Shown: positions 52,118 to 61,937 of the stretch, one piece after another
Layout of the letters: every line of letters starts with the position of its first letter
How positions within the stretch are numbered: position 1 is the stretch's first letter
NCBI GenBank assembly: GCA_963778075.1
Contig: CAVZTJ010000015.1
Coordinates: forward strand, 558,001-622,000
DNA: 64,000 nucleotides
Source of the DNA: JASHPR01 sp963778075
GTDB taxonomy: Bacteria; Actinomycetota; Actinomycetes; Streptosporangiales; Streptosporangiaceae
Reading direction: 5' to 3'
The notes under the pieces: generated by a model
Told to the model about the DNA's origin: nothing
The model's database searches: none
What the model saw: only the letters and a program-made list of their open reading frames with translations
Program-made: the position numbers and the translations under genes

Positions 52118-52660
52118 TCACCGCAGTCCCTTCGAGGGCCGATTTCGGGAAGTCGCCATCGGGGCGCTACACCGCGGCTCGGTCACCAGGGAGGCACCGC
52201 CGGTGCCGAAGGGACTGACCTTGTAACCCAGCGCCTTGAGCACACTGGCGAGCGCGCGGTTCATGGCCTGCTGGGTGCCTTCACGCTCGCGGCCGCGGTC
52301 CCAGTCCAGTGCGAGCAGGTTGTGGGTGGTCCACGACACTGCGATGCCGCCCTGGCCGTCCGGGTTGTGGCTGCTGGGAATCGGCAGCAGGCATACTCCG
52401 CCCAGCCGATACTGCGGATGATGCGGTGCGCAGTTGTGCAAGGTGAATCCGGCCTCGGTTAGCGCCGCGGCCACATCGCGCGCCAGCGGCGCGCTAGGGT
52501 CGCCCGCAGGCAGAGGGCGGCCCAAGCCGTAGGCCAGGCCGGCACGAGCGTCGGCTAGTTCCTCGCGTTCGGCGAGCGCCCTCAGCGGGCCCAAGTCCGG
52601 CGGCTGGAAGTCGTCCTCGAATTCGCCACGATCGGCCTGGCGGGACTGATCTTCGGACAT
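52118..52660 (-). CDS. Relaxase-associated protein of actinomycete mobile elements
   Basis: The 180-residue protein contains LARDVAAALTEAGFTLHNCA and HHPQYRLGGVCLLPIPSSHN, followed by GIAVSWTTHNLLALDWDRGR and QQAMNRALASVLKALGYKV. I recognise it as a protein often coupled to relaxase genes on Streptomyces elements; its role is unknown. The ATG has AAGGAGG 6 nt upstream. The stop at 52118 directly precedes the first codon of the relaxase fragment, so the two were one operon. Arm repeat 52681-52707 is in its promoter region. Confidence 0.7.
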   Translation of the reverse strand: MSEDQSRQADRGEFEDDFQPPDLGPLRALAEREELADARAGLAYGLGRPLPAGDPSAPLARDVAAALTEAGFTLHNCAPHHPQYRLGGVCLLPIPSSHNPDGQGGIAVSWTTHNLLALDWDRGREREGTQQAMNRALASVLKALGYKVSPFGTGGASLVTEPRCSAPMATSRNRPSKGLR

Positions 52661-52680
52661 GCTGCTCCTCCTTGATCAAC

Positions 52681-52707
52681 TGGGAGGAATTTGGGAGATC
52701 ATCTTCT
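52681..52707. repeat. 27-bp direct repeat, right copy (candidate integrase arm site)
   Basis: This copy is identical to 46485-46511 and lies 95 nt before the right att core. Confidence 0.85.
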
Positions 52708-52802
52708 AGATGACCCGTCCCAAAGCGCTCCCAACGATGTTGAAGAGGAGCCTCTGACCTGGCCTTTCGCAAATCGTCAGTGACAGCAGGAGCAGCGGTA
52801 AG

Positions 52803-52849
52803 TCGTTCGCATCGAGGGGGTCAGGGGTTCAAATCCCCTCAGCTCCACC
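52803..52849. other. attR core, 47-bp duplicate of the tRNA-Ala 3' part
   Basis: It is identical to 46356-46402 but lacks the tRNA 5' half. Chromosomal sequence resumes to the right. Confidence 0.92.
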
Positions 52850-52971
52850 AAGAGGTCTTCACGTTTCAGTGAAGGCTCGTTCATGTTCGGCGTAGGTGAT
52901 CTTCGCATCTGGGTCTGACATATGTTGCTGGTGTGGCTGGCGCGGCCCGTTCAGTTTTCTGGCCTCTGTTT

Positions 52972-55437
52972 CTAGCCGATCGTGGCCAGGGACTCCGCGA
53001 CAGCGGCGGCGAAGAGATCAGCTTGGTCCGTATGCCAGATCAGCGGCGGCCGGACCTTTAGGACGGTGCCGTCGGGTCCGGTAAGTCCTGCCAGGACATG
53101 ATGATCTCGGAGCGCGTCGAGCAGGGCTCGGGCGAGGGCGCGACGGCCTGCGTGGTCCCGGGTGTGCGGCTGGCCGCTGACATCGATGCCTGCGATCAGC
53201 CCGGTCCCGCGGACCTCGCCGAGCCGGGCGTCTTGCCGTGCTAGGTCGCGCAGCTTGTCGCGCAGATGATCCCCGACGGTTGCGGTGCGCTCGGGGATGC
53301 GTTCGTTCTCCAGGACGTCGAGGACGGCGAGACTGGCGGCCGCGGCGGCGGGGGTGCCGGCGAAGGTGGAGAAGTACTCGTAGTCGCGAGCGAGGCTCTC
53401 GGCGATTTCCCGGCGCGTGATGAGGGCGCCGATCGGGTAGCCGGCTCCCATCGGCTTGCCGAGGGCGACGAAGTCGGGGGTGACGCCGGCGGCGGCAAAG
53501 CGCCAGAAGGCGGGGCCGACCCGCCCGAAGCCAACCTGGACCTCGTCGGCGAGGAAAAGGGCGCCTGCGCTGTGGGCGCCGTCGACCAAGCCGGCGACGA
53601 AGTCGGCGGGGGCGTCCAGGATGCCTTCGCTGGTGAATCCGAGGTCGGCCAGGACGAGGGCGGCCTTGTCGCCATGGTCCGCGAGACGGGCGGCAGCCGC
53701 GGTTACCCGTTCGGCAGCGGTCTGGCGGTCGACGCCGCCGGTGCTGCGCCGGGGCGCGGCGAAGGTGGCGACGTGGTCGGGGTGGTAGCCGGCGGGCCAT
53801 TCGTTGGAGCTCAGGTCGGCCATCCATTTGGTTGACCCGTGGTAGGCGTGCTCGGCGATGACGGCGGCGTTGCCACCGGTGCAGGCGGTGGCCATCCGCC
53901 ACGCGAGTTCGTTGGCCTCGGTGCCGGAGGTGGTGAACAGGCAGGTGTCCAGTGGCCCGGGCATGGTCGCGAGCAGTCGCTCGGCGAGTTCGACGATGCC
54001 GTGGTGCAGGTACCGGGAGTGGGTGTTGAGAACGCGGAGCTGGCGGCTGACCGCCTGGGTCACCGTGGGGTGGGCGTGCCCGACGACCGCGACGTTGTTG
54101 TAGGCGTCGAGGTAACAGGTGCCGTCGGCGGCAAACAGCCACGGCCCTTCGCCGCGGACGATGTGCAAGGGCCGGGAGTAGAACAGCGGGCTGAGCGCAT
54201 CGCCGGTGACCCGGCGGCGGCGCCGGAGCAGATCTCCCGGCTCCGCGCCGTCTACGCGGCTTGCGCTGTCCGCGCCGCCCGCGCGGTTGTCTGCGGCGGG
54301 CCCGCGGGTGCCGGGGAGGATCACGCGGCTGGTGCCGGTGAGCGTGTGCAGGCGGCGGGTGACCTGGTCGGGGCCGAGGTCGAGGAGTTCGCCGAGGATG
54401 CGGCTTGTGCTGGTGTCGTACTGGCTGATGTAGGCCTGGTTGTCCTCGTGCGCGGCGGACCGACGCTGCGAGATCACCAGCGTCAGGGCGAGACGGCCGA
54501 TGATGAGGTCGCCAAGGACGTCGGCCTCCTGCGGAGTAAGCGGGCGGTGCCGCTGGTAGCCAGTCAGGACGGCTCCGGCGAGGTCCCAGGTGCCCGCCAG
54601 CTGCTGTCTGGCGGTGTTCCGCACGACGGAGGTCAGGGTGACAGCCAGGTCGCAGACGTGCGCTGTGTGGTGCATGTCGCCGAAGTCGATCAGCCCCGTG
54701 ATGGCGGATTCGCCCGGGGCGGTGCTGGTCAGGATGTTGGTCAGGGTGAGGTCGGCATGGTTGAGGCCGGCGGGCAAAGCGGCAGTCGCGTCGGCCGCGG
54801 CGGCCAGGCGCGGCAGGACCCTGGCGACCCCAGGGCCGAGAGGGCCGAGACGGTCGAGAACATCCGGCTCGCCGAGCAGGTGATGGGTACGGCGGATGTC
54901 CCAGTCGAGGACGCGGCCGCCGGCGCGGTGGAACAGTCCCTGCAGAGCCAGGCTGGTGCGGGCGGCGAGGGCGCCGACCTGCCCGGCGAGCTCCGTGGTG
55001 ACGGGCCTGCCTTCGGCCGGAGAACCCGGAACGACGGTGAACAGCCGGGCCAGGCACGCTACGCCGAGGTCGTCGATGACGCCGGCGACGGATGCACCGG
55101 AGGCGGTGGAGATCACCGAGGGCAGCGGCAGGTCGGCGGCTACCCGCGCCGCGTGCGACATCGCCGCGTTCTCCATGTCGATGACGGAGGGATCTTCGGC
55201 CGGGTTCGACACCTTGAGCACGTAGCGGCCATCGAGAAGGACGTTCGCGTCACGCTCTGAGGACAGCGGCCGGACCGTGTCGACGCGCAGCCCCCAGACG
55301 TCCTGCACCAAGGAGGCGACCCGGTCCGTGCGCATGACGGGGGCGGGCGTGGCGAGAACATCCCCAGAGACGACCGGTTCGCTGCCGGGCCGATCGGAGG
55401 TGTGCGGCCCGTCTGGCGCATCGGGCAGGTCGGTCAC
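52972..55437 (-). CDS. Fused kinase (APH-like) and class III aminotransferase/phospho-lyase
   Basis: This 821-residue protein joins two enzymes. Residues about 30-350 are an APH/choline-kinase-like domain with LPAGLNHADLTLTNILTS (Brenner-type catalytic loop) and GLIDFGDMHHTAHVCDLA (the metal-binding DFGD). Residues about 410-821 are a class III PLP-dependent enzyme: WLFAADGTCYLDAYNNVAVV, TSGTEANELAWRMA, FLADEVQVGFGR and the Schiff-base Lys in FVALGKPMGAGYPIGA. The mammalian pairs hydroxylysine kinase and phosphohydroxylysine lyase, or ethanolamine-phosphate lyase, perform a kinase-then-lyase sequence with the same two folds. A similar reaction on an amino alcohol is likely here. The ATG at 55437 is preceded by no strong site (GAGAGCCACGTG). 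Confidence 0.87.
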   Translation of the reverse strand: MTDLPDAPDGPHTSDRPGSEPVVSGDVLATPAPVMRTDRVASLVQDVWGLRVDTVRPLSSERDANVLLDGRYVLKVSNPAEDPSVIDMENAAMSHAARVAADLPLPSVISTASGASVAGVIDDLGVACLARLFTVVPGSPAEGRPVTTELAGQVGALAARTSLALQGLFHRAGGRVLDWDIRRTHHLLGEPDVLDRLGPLGPGVARVLPRLAAAADATAALPAGLNHADLTLTNILTSTAPGESAITGLIDFGDMHHTAHVCDLAVTLTSVVRNTARQQLAGTWDLAGAVLTGYQRHRPLTPQEADVLGDLIIGRLALTLVISQRRSAAHEDNQAYISQYDTSTSRILGELLDLGPDQVTRRLHTLTGTSRVILPGTRGPAADNRAGGADSASRVDGAEPGDLLRRRRRVTGDALSPLFYSRPLHIVRGEGPWLFAADGTCYLDAYNNVAVVGHAHPTVTQAVSRQLRVLNTHSRYLHHGIVELAERLLATMPGPLDTCLFTTSGTEANELAWRMATACTGGNAAVIAEHAYHGSTKWMADLSSNEWPAGYHPDHVATFAAPRRSTGGVDRQTAAERVTAAAARLADHGDKAALVLADLGFTSEGILDAPADFVAGLVDGAHSAGALFLADEVQVGFGRVGPAFWRFAAAGVTPDFVALGKPMGAGYPIGALITRREIAESLARDYEYFSTFAGTPAAAAASLAVLDVLENERIPERTATVGDHLRDKLRDLARQDARLGEVRGTGLIAGIDVSGQPHTRDHAGRRALARALLDALRDHHVLAGLTGPDGTVLKVRPPLIWHTDQADLFAAAVAESLATIG

Positions 55438-55491
55438 GTGGCTCTCCAGGTAGGGAAGGGCTCGGGCTGAGGGCGACGGATAGGTCCCGGC

Positions 55492-56820
<1,329 letters not shown>

Positions 56821-56824
56821 GGTG

Positions 56825-57241
56825 TCAGATGTCCAGCTCGTGCCGGGATTCGGCCAGGGGCCGCACGTCCGCGTAGGCGCGGGAACGGACGTGCTCCGGG
56901 CCGGGCGTATCCGTCAGCCGGGCCGCGATCTGGGTCGCCCGGTCGAAGCTGTCGCACTCGACGATCCAGTACCCGGCCAGCACCTCCTCGGCTTCGGAGT
57001 ACGGCCCGTCGGTCACCACGGGGACGCCGTCCTGCAGCTGAATGCGGCGGGCGTGCGCCGGCGCGGTCAGGCCCCGCGTGTCCACCAGCTCGCCCGAATC
57101 GGCCAGTTCCTTGCTGAACGACTCCATGAACTCGCCCATGGCCGCGAAGTCGGCCGGTGTCCAGCCCGGAGCCTCGCCGGGCTTCCCCGCCATCGCGTCG
57201 TAGTCCCGCTGGGACGCATTGACCATGATCATGTACTTCAT
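56825..57241 (-). CDS. YCII-related DGPF-motif protein
   Basis: The 138-residue protein starts MKYMIMVNASQRDYDA and has the hallmark TDGPYSEAEEVLAGYWIVEC, followed by DRATQIAARLTDTPG. DGPF proteins (the DGPY here) accompany ECF42 sigma factors in actinobacteria and can influence their activity. The ATG at 57241 has GAGGAG 6 nt upstream. It ends 4 nt before the sigma start. Confidence 0.92.
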   Translation of the reverse strand: MKYMIMVNASQRDYDAMAGKPGEAPGWTPADFAAMGEFMESFSKELADSGELVDTRGLTAPAHARRIQLQDGVPVVTDGPYSEAEEVLAGYWIVECDSFDRATQIAARLTDTPGPEHVRSRAYADVRPLAESRHELDI

Positions 57242-57348
57242 CGGGATCTCCTCTTCGCTGAGCACCTGAGTGGTGCTTCCGGAGAGACGTCGGCGCCGCG
57301 GCTCTGGACCGGACACTCATCGTGACACGCCAGAAAAACCCCAGTTCC

Positions 57349-58080
57349 TTAACGCTGGAGGCCGTCGAGGATCAGGTTGATGGTGAAGTCGAAGCGATCG
57401 TGGCCCGTTCCTGAGGTGAGCTCCGCCGCATACCGCTTGGTCTGCGGAAACGTGTCGGGTAGCTCTGCGAATCGGCGCAGTAGCTCGTCACGGCTGACGA
57501 GCCAGTTGTCGCCATTTCGGGTGACTCGGTCCCGCAGCGAGGTCTCGAGGCAGTAGGCGTTGACGTAGAGCGTCAGGGCGTCGATGGCCCACGCGGCCGT
57601 CTGCGGATCGACACCCCCGGCGAGCACGATGGCAAACATGCCCTCGTTGACTCGCATCGTCTCAAGGTTCGTCGGCATGATGGCGAGCGCCGCTCTAGAT
57701 ATGCCGGGGTAACGCGAATACTGATCTCGCATCTGCGTGCAGACGCTTGTGATCTGCTGGCGCCAGGTACCGGGGTCCGGTTCGGGGAGCTCGATCTGAG
57801 CGTAGAGACGGCCGAGGAGCAGATCGTCCAGGTCGTCCTTGTTGACGACGTGGGCGTAGAGGGACGCCGGGCCGGTTTCGAGCGCAGTGGCCACGCGGCG
57901 CATCGTCAGGGCCTCGTATCCCTCGCTTGCCACGATGCCGAAGGCGGTGTCGATGATGGCATCGACCGTGATCGGTTTCTTCCGTCCGCCGGACGGTCCG
58001 CGGCGCTTCACGGGTGTGCTCGCGTCACTGCTGAGCTGCAGGTGACGGGCGGCGCGCCGTCGCTGTGGAACCGGTGGCAT
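57349..58080 (-). CDS. TetR-family repressor
   Basis: The 243-residue protein has an N-terminal HTH (ITVDAIIDTAFGIVASEGYE, then MRRVATALETGPASLYAHV) and a TetR C-terminal ligand domain (WRQQITSVCTQMRDQYSRYP, AIDALTLYVNAYCLETSL). A basic, Arg-rich leader of 35 residues precedes the HTH. It is divergent from the MFS efflux gene across a 95-nt region that includes the operator at 58101-58117, so it should repress that gene and perhaps itself. Confidence 0.9.
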   Translation of the reverse strand: MPPVPQRRRAARHLQLSSDASTPVKRRGPSGGRKKPITVDAIIDTAFGIVASEGYEALTMRRVATALETGPASLYAHVVNKDDLDDLLLGRLYAQIELPEPDPGTWRQQITSVCTQMRDQYSRYPGISRAALAIMPTNLETMRVNEGMFAIVLAGGVDPQTAAWAIDALTLYVNAYCLETSLRDRVTRNGDNWLVSRDELLRRFAELPDTFPQTKRYAAELTSGTGHDRFDFTINLILDGLQR

Positions 58081-58100
58081 GCGGTCAGTGTAGCAAGAGT

Positions 58101-58117
58101 CTAGAACGCCCTTCTAG
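58101..58117. promoter_or_regulatory. Inverted repeat, likely TetR operator
   Basis: CTAGAA and TTCTAG arms flank CGCCC, giving a 17-bp dyad between the divergent TetR and MFS genes. This size and position fit TetR-family operators. Confidence 0.65.
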
Positions 58118-58130
58118 TAATTCAGATTGA

Positions 58131-58178
58131 TGTTCGTGTTGACACGATCAGTGTTCGTGTTAAGAATAGTGTTCGTGT
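58131..58178. repeat. Three direct repeats of TGTTCGTGT
   Basis: Copies begin at 58131, 58152 and 58170 (spacings 21 and 18). They lie between the TetR operator and the MFS start, overlapping the first codons in the third copy. They may be binding sites for a second regulator or tandem promoter elements. Confidence 0.6.
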
Positions 58179-59611
58179 CTACCAGAACTGATCTAAGCCC
58201 GCCCGGCCAGAACCGCAGTAAGCCGCTCGATCCCGCGCTCGTCAAGCTCGCGCTCGTCATCGTCGTGGGGGTCATCGCGGCGATCCTCGACCTGACGATC
58301 GTCAACGTCGCGATCGACACCTTGCAGCGCCGCCTGCACACAAGCGTCTCCACGATCCAGTGGGTCAGCACCGGTTACTTGCTGGCCGTGGCGATGACCA
58401 TCCCCGTCAGCGGCTGGGCCTTCCAGCGCTTCGGCGCACGTCGCTCCTGGATGGCCTCGTTGATCATCTTCGTCACCGGCTCGGCGCTTTGCGGCGTTGC
58501 GTGGTCGACGGGCAGCCTCATCGCATTCCGCATCTTCCAGGGCATCGGCGGCGGGATGCTGCTCCCGCTCGCGCAGACGATCCTCGCCAACGCCGCCGGC
58601 CGCGAGCGTCTGGCGCGCATCGTCCCGTTCATCGCCATCCCCTCCCAGGCCGGCCCGGTCCTCGGTCCGGTGATCGGCGGGCTGATCCTCAGCAACGTGA
58701 GCTGGCGCTGGATCTTCTACGTCAACGTCCCCATCGTCCTGGTCGCGCTCGTGCTCGCCTGGCGCACCGTGCCCGAGACCGAGATCAACGCCGACCGCCG
58801 CATCGACATTCGCGGCCTGGCGCTGCTCTCACCCGCCTTGGCGCTGCTCGTCTACGGGTTCTCCGAGGCAGGCATGACCGGCGGGTTTGGCCACACCAAG
58901 GTGATAGCACCCCTGGCCGCCGGCCTAGCGATCCTCGCCGGGTATTGCGTGCACGGGCTGCGCTCGCGCGTCGAGCCGATCCTCAATCTGCGCTTCCTGC
59001 GTTTCCGCGGCTACGCGACGTCCTCGGCGATGATGTTCCTCTCTGGCGTCACGCTCTTCGGCGGGCTGTTCCTGCTCCCGCTTTACTACCAGGAGGCACG
59101 CGGCGCGTCCGCTCTGCAGGCGGGCCTGCTGCTCGCTCCCCAGGGCGTCGGCGTTGCGATCGGCTCGCTCGGCGCCGGCCGGCTCGTCGGGAAGATGGGC
59201 CTGAACGTACGCGTCGTCGCTGTCACCGGCATGGCGCTGCTTGCTATCGCGACGGTCCCCTACGTGTTCGCTTCGGCCCACACCAGCGAAGCGCTACTCA
59301 GCGCCGTGCTCGTCGTCCGCGGCGCCGGGCTCGGTCTCGCGCTGATTCCTATCACCACCGCCGCGTACATCGGCTTGCCGCACAGCGCAATCCCCTCAGT
59401 GACCACCGGAGTGCGGATCTTCCAGCAGGTCGGCGGCGCGCTCGGAACCGCAATCCTGGCCGTCATCCTCCAGCACGCCATCTCGGCCAACCCTCACGTG
59501 ATCGCCCACGCATTCGACACGACATTCGCGTGGGTCCTCGGACTGACCGCCCTGTCCTTCGTGCCCGCACTTCTGCTGCCAGACCGCAACCACGACGGCC
59601 AAACGGACTAG
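58175..59611 (+). CDS. MFS multidrug efflux transporter, DHA2 (EmrB/QacA) type
   Basis: The 478-residue protein has 14 predicted membrane spans. Characteristic stretches are IDLTIVNVAID-like LDLTIVNVAIDTLQRRLHTS in span 1, VSTGYLLAVAMTIPVSGWAF, GWAFQRFGARRSWM (motif A), and GIGGGMLLPLAQTILANAAG with GPVLGPVIGGLILSNVSWRW (motif C). Such proton antiporters export toxic compounds. I chose GTG 58175 because earlier starts would translate the TGTTCGTGT repeats; there is no clear ribosome site, so it may be leaderless. Regulation by the divergent TetR is likely. Confidence 0.9.
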   Translation: MSTRTDLSPPGQNRSKPLDPALVKLALVIVVGVIAAILDLTIVNVAIDTLQRRLHTSVSTIQWVSTGYLLAVAMTIPVSGWAFQRFGARRSWMASLIIFVTGSALCGVAWSTGSLIAFRIFQGIGGGMLLPLAQTILANAAGRERLARIVPFIAIPSQAGPVLGPVIGGLILSNVSWRWIFYVNVPIVLVALVLAWRTVPETEINADRRIDIRGLALLSPALALLVYGFSEAGMTGGFGHTKVIAPLAAGLAILAGYCVHGLRSRVEPILNLRFLRFRGYATSSAMMFLSGVTLFGGLFLLPLYYQEARGASALQAGLLLAPQGVGVAIGSLGAGRLVGKMGLNVRVVAVTGMALLAIATVPYVFASAHTSEALLSAVLVVRGAGLGLALIPITTAAYIGLPHSAIPSVTTGVRIFQQVGGALGTAILAVILQHAISANPHVIAHAFDTTFAWVLGLTALSFVPALLLPDRNHDGQTD

Positions 59612-59735
59612 ATACGCAGCGTGGCCGGTGGACGCATCTCGCCCGGCGGCACCCCAGGACTACTGGTCAGGCCGCGGCAGGGTTAGCGTGGGGAGCGGGG
59701 GTAGAAGGGTTTGACGCCGGGGGCAGGAGGTTTGA

Positions 59736-59825
59736 ATGCTTTGCAACATTGGGGTTCAGTGGCGGTCGCCACGCACGTCGGCGCTGCAGCTATCCACGCG
59801 ATCTGAGCCCGGGATGCCGACATGA
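59736..59825 (+). CDS. Short leader ORF coupled to the next gene
   Basis: ATG 59736 has a perfect AGGAGG 5 nt upstream and opens a 29-codon frame whose TGA overlaps the ATG of the next gene (ATGA). The peptide, starting MLCNIGVQWRSPRTSA, has no domain. The excellent ribosome site and coupling suggest the frame is translated, perhaps only to deliver ribosomes to the membrane gene, which has no good site of its own. Confidence 0.45.
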   Translation: MLCNIGVQWRSPRTSALQLSTRSEPGMPT

Positions 59826-60154
59826 CCGCCGTGCTGCCGCACCAGGCCATCGGCGGACCGATCCTGGTTCAGGCAAACCTGTTCGTCGTCTTCGCGGCCT
59901 ACCTCGCACCTATTGTCATCCTGGTGGTATTCGGCATCTGGGGTTTTCGTCTGGGTTCGAAGGACTCGGGCGGCAATTCGGGTGGCGGCGGCGGGCCGAA
60001 GCGGCCCGAACCGACACCGACACCGCCCGGAGGCGGCAAAGTGAGCGACAGGCGCGTCCTGGAATCCCTGACCATCGGCAGTCTCCTGGAACCGCCGGGT
60101 CGGGAGGAGCAAGCCCAGGAACGCGAGCGTGAGCTCGTCGGACCGAGATCGTAA
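59822..60154 (+). CDS. Small membrane protein with Gly/Pro-rich tail
   Basis: The 110-residue protein has one membrane span (VVFAAYLAPIVILVVFGIWG, about 22-41), then a Gly-rich linker (GGNSGGGGGPKRPEPTPT) and an acidic, charged C terminus (GREEQAQERERELVG). The gene depends on coupling to the short upstream frame for initiation. Function unknown; I see no relation to neighbours. Confidence 0.5.
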   Translation: MTAVLPHQAIGGPILVQANLFVVFAAYLAPIVILVVFGIWGFRLGSKDSGGNSGGGGGPKRPEPTPTPPGGGKVSDRRVLESLTIGSLLEPPGREEQAQERERELVGPRS

Positions 60155-60589
60155 CGCCTGATCCGCAACACCGAATCGACCAATGAAGCTTCTTCGCGCC
60201 CAGATCCCGGTCCGGACCCCTGCACGATGAAGATCACCTATCTGGTGATCCGCTAGCCCTCGGCGGCAAAAAGCGGATTGAAGCGATCTTGAACTGTTTG
60301 GCCGCCCCGCCCCGTACGGGAGGGGCATGGCGGCAGAAAGACCATGAGCCGCCCCGCTCACGACCTCGGCCGCCGGCACCGTCTACGTGATCATGGGCCA
60401 GCCCAATGAGACGAAGTCCCATACCTGCGCAAACGGGCAGTGCCGCGAAACAGAAACAGTCACCGTTCAGCTCCCAGCCTCGGCGCTGAGCGATCAGATG
60501 GCGGCTCGGCCGATAGACACGTACTTCGCGGCCAAATCGGCGCGCCTATACCTAATCATCTGGTGAGCCTTGACGATATTGGCCCAGGC
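60155..60589. other. Gap of 435 nt with no supported gene
   Basis: Frames are short and no coding bias or domain is recognisable. A GGCCGCC...GGCGGC-like region around 60305-60335 may fold. The region ends at the riboswitch. Confidence 0.45.
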
Positions 60590-60735
60590 CTTATAGGTTT
60601 CCCAAAGTCCCGGCCGCGCTGGCCGGGATGGCAGCCAGTCCAGCGAAGTCCGGTGTGAGTCCGGCACTGTCCCGCAACGGTCATGCTCCTTCCCGGGAGC
60701 GAGTCCGGTCGCCTGGCCTGGTCTGCCCAGCGAGC
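60590..60735 (+). ncRNA. Cobalamin riboswitch
   Basis: The leader contains the core of the adenosylcobalamin element: GCCAGTCCAGCGAAGTCCGG, then GTGTGAGTCCGGCACTGTCC with the box CGCAACGG (60673-60680), a variable hairpin (CTTCCCGGGAGCGAG), and GAGTCCGGTCGCCTGGCC closing the fold. It lies directly before the ribosome site (GGAGGAAGG) of the nickel/cobalt transporter, so bound B12 should block that site or transcription. The exact ends are estimated. Confidence 0.85.
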
Positions 60736-60763
60736 ACCGGTCCTCGGAGGAAGGGCGGTTCGC

Positions 60764-61909
60764 ATGACGACGGCCAGGCAGCGTCTGCGCGCTGTTCGAG
60801 CCACGATGGGGACACGTGAGTCGGGCCGGCTCGCCGCGATGCTCGCCTTCGTCCTGGCGATCAACGTCGCGGGCTGGGGCATTTTCGTGCTCTACGTGCT
60901 GCCGCACCACTTTGACTACCGAGGCGAGGGCGGCAGCCGCGGCCTGGGCATTGGCGTCGGGGTCGCGATCACGGCCTGGCTCCTCGGGTTCCGGCACGCG
61001 TTCGACGCCGACCACATCTCCTGCATCGACAACACCACCCGCAAGCTCATGGCCGATGGCAAGAAGCCGCTGGGCACCGGGTTCTTCTTCTCGTTCGGCC
61101 ACTCCACCGTCATCGTCGCTGTCGGTGTCGGGATCACGGTCGCGGCCCGGGCGGTGTTCGGCGCCGTGGTCGACCCTAGCTCGGTGTATGAAACCGCGGG
61201 CGGGGCGATCGGGACCGTGCTGTCCGCCGGGTTCCTGTACCTGATCGCCCTGCTCAACCTCATCGTGCTGACCGGCATCTTCAAGGTGTTCGTACGAATG
61301 CGGTCCGGCGCCTACGACGAGCAGCAGCTCGAGGCGCAACTGCAGGCGCGCGGGCTGATGTACCGGTTCTTCGGCCGGTTCATGAAGTCCATCAACCACA
61401 CCTGGCAGCTGTACTTCGTCGGGCTCGTGTTCGGCATCGGCTTCGACACCGCGACCGAGGTCGTGCTGCTCGCCGCGACGGCGTACGCGGCGATCCAGGG
61501 CCTGCCCTACTTCGCCGTCCTGGCGCTGCCGTTCATGTTCTCGGGCGGCATGATGCTGTTCGACACGCTCGACGGCGCGTTCATGAACTTCGCGTACGGG
61601 TGGGCGTTCGCCCGTCCGGTCCGCAAGGTTTACTACAACCTGGTCATCACCGCCCTGTCCATCGGCGCGGCATTCATCATCGGCACCATCGAGATCCTCG
61701 GCGTCCTCACGACCGAGCTGCACCTGCAAGGCGCGTTCTGGGACACGATGGCGAACTTCAACATCAACGTCGCGGGCTTCTGCATCGCCGGCCTGTTCGT
61801 CACGGTCTGGGCCGTGGCCCTGATCTACTGGCGCGTTGGCGACGTCGAGGCCCGGTGGTCCTCGAACGTGGCCACCGCACCGGCCCAGCCGCCGCAGAAC
61901 GCCGCGTAA
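60764..61909 (+). CDS. NiCoT-family nickel/cobalt transporter under B12 riboswitch
   Basis: The 381-residue protein has eight membrane segments and the NiCoT signature LGFRHAFDADHISCIDNTTR (the H-x4-D-H motif, about residues 85-104), with FFFSFGHSTVIVAVGVG and LGFDTATEV-like GIGFDTATEVVLLAATAY in later spans. These permeases import Co2+ or Ni2+. The riboswitch before it argues for cobalt as the physiological substrate, feeding cobalamin synthesis. ATG 60764 follows GGAGGAAGG by about 9 nt. Length is normal for the family. Confidence 0.94.
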   Translation: MTTARQRLRAVRATMGTRESGRLAAMLAFVLAINVAGWGIFVLYVLPHHFDYRGEGGSRGLGIGVGVAITAWLLGFRHAFDADHISCIDNTTRKLMADGKKPLGTGFFFSFGHSTVIVAVGVGITVAARAVFGAVVDPSSVYETAGGAIGTVLSAGFLYLIALLNLIVLTGIFKVFVRMRSGAYDEQQLEAQLQARGLMYRFFGRFMKSINHTWQLYFVGLVFGIGFDTATEVVLLAATAYAAIQGLPYFAVLALPFMFSGGMMLFDTLDGAFMNFAYGWAFARPVRKVYYNLVITALSIGAAFIIGTIEILGVLTTELHLQGAFWDTMANFNINVAGFCIAGLFVTVWAVALIYWRVGDVEARWSSNVATAPAQPPQNAA

Positions 61910-61937
61910 CGCAGGCCCCTGACCTGGCATCTTGCTC

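Noticed and set aside
53018..55057. Minus-strand frame of 679 codons within the kinase-aminotransferase gene
   Set aside because: It is an Arg/Pro-rich alternative frame; the two catalytic domains are in the other frame.
58360..60132. Plus-strand frame of 590 codons overlapping the MFS gene and beyond
   Set aside because: It is the +2 shadow of the transporter and is very Arg/Pro-rich; the transporter frame has clear membrane motifs.
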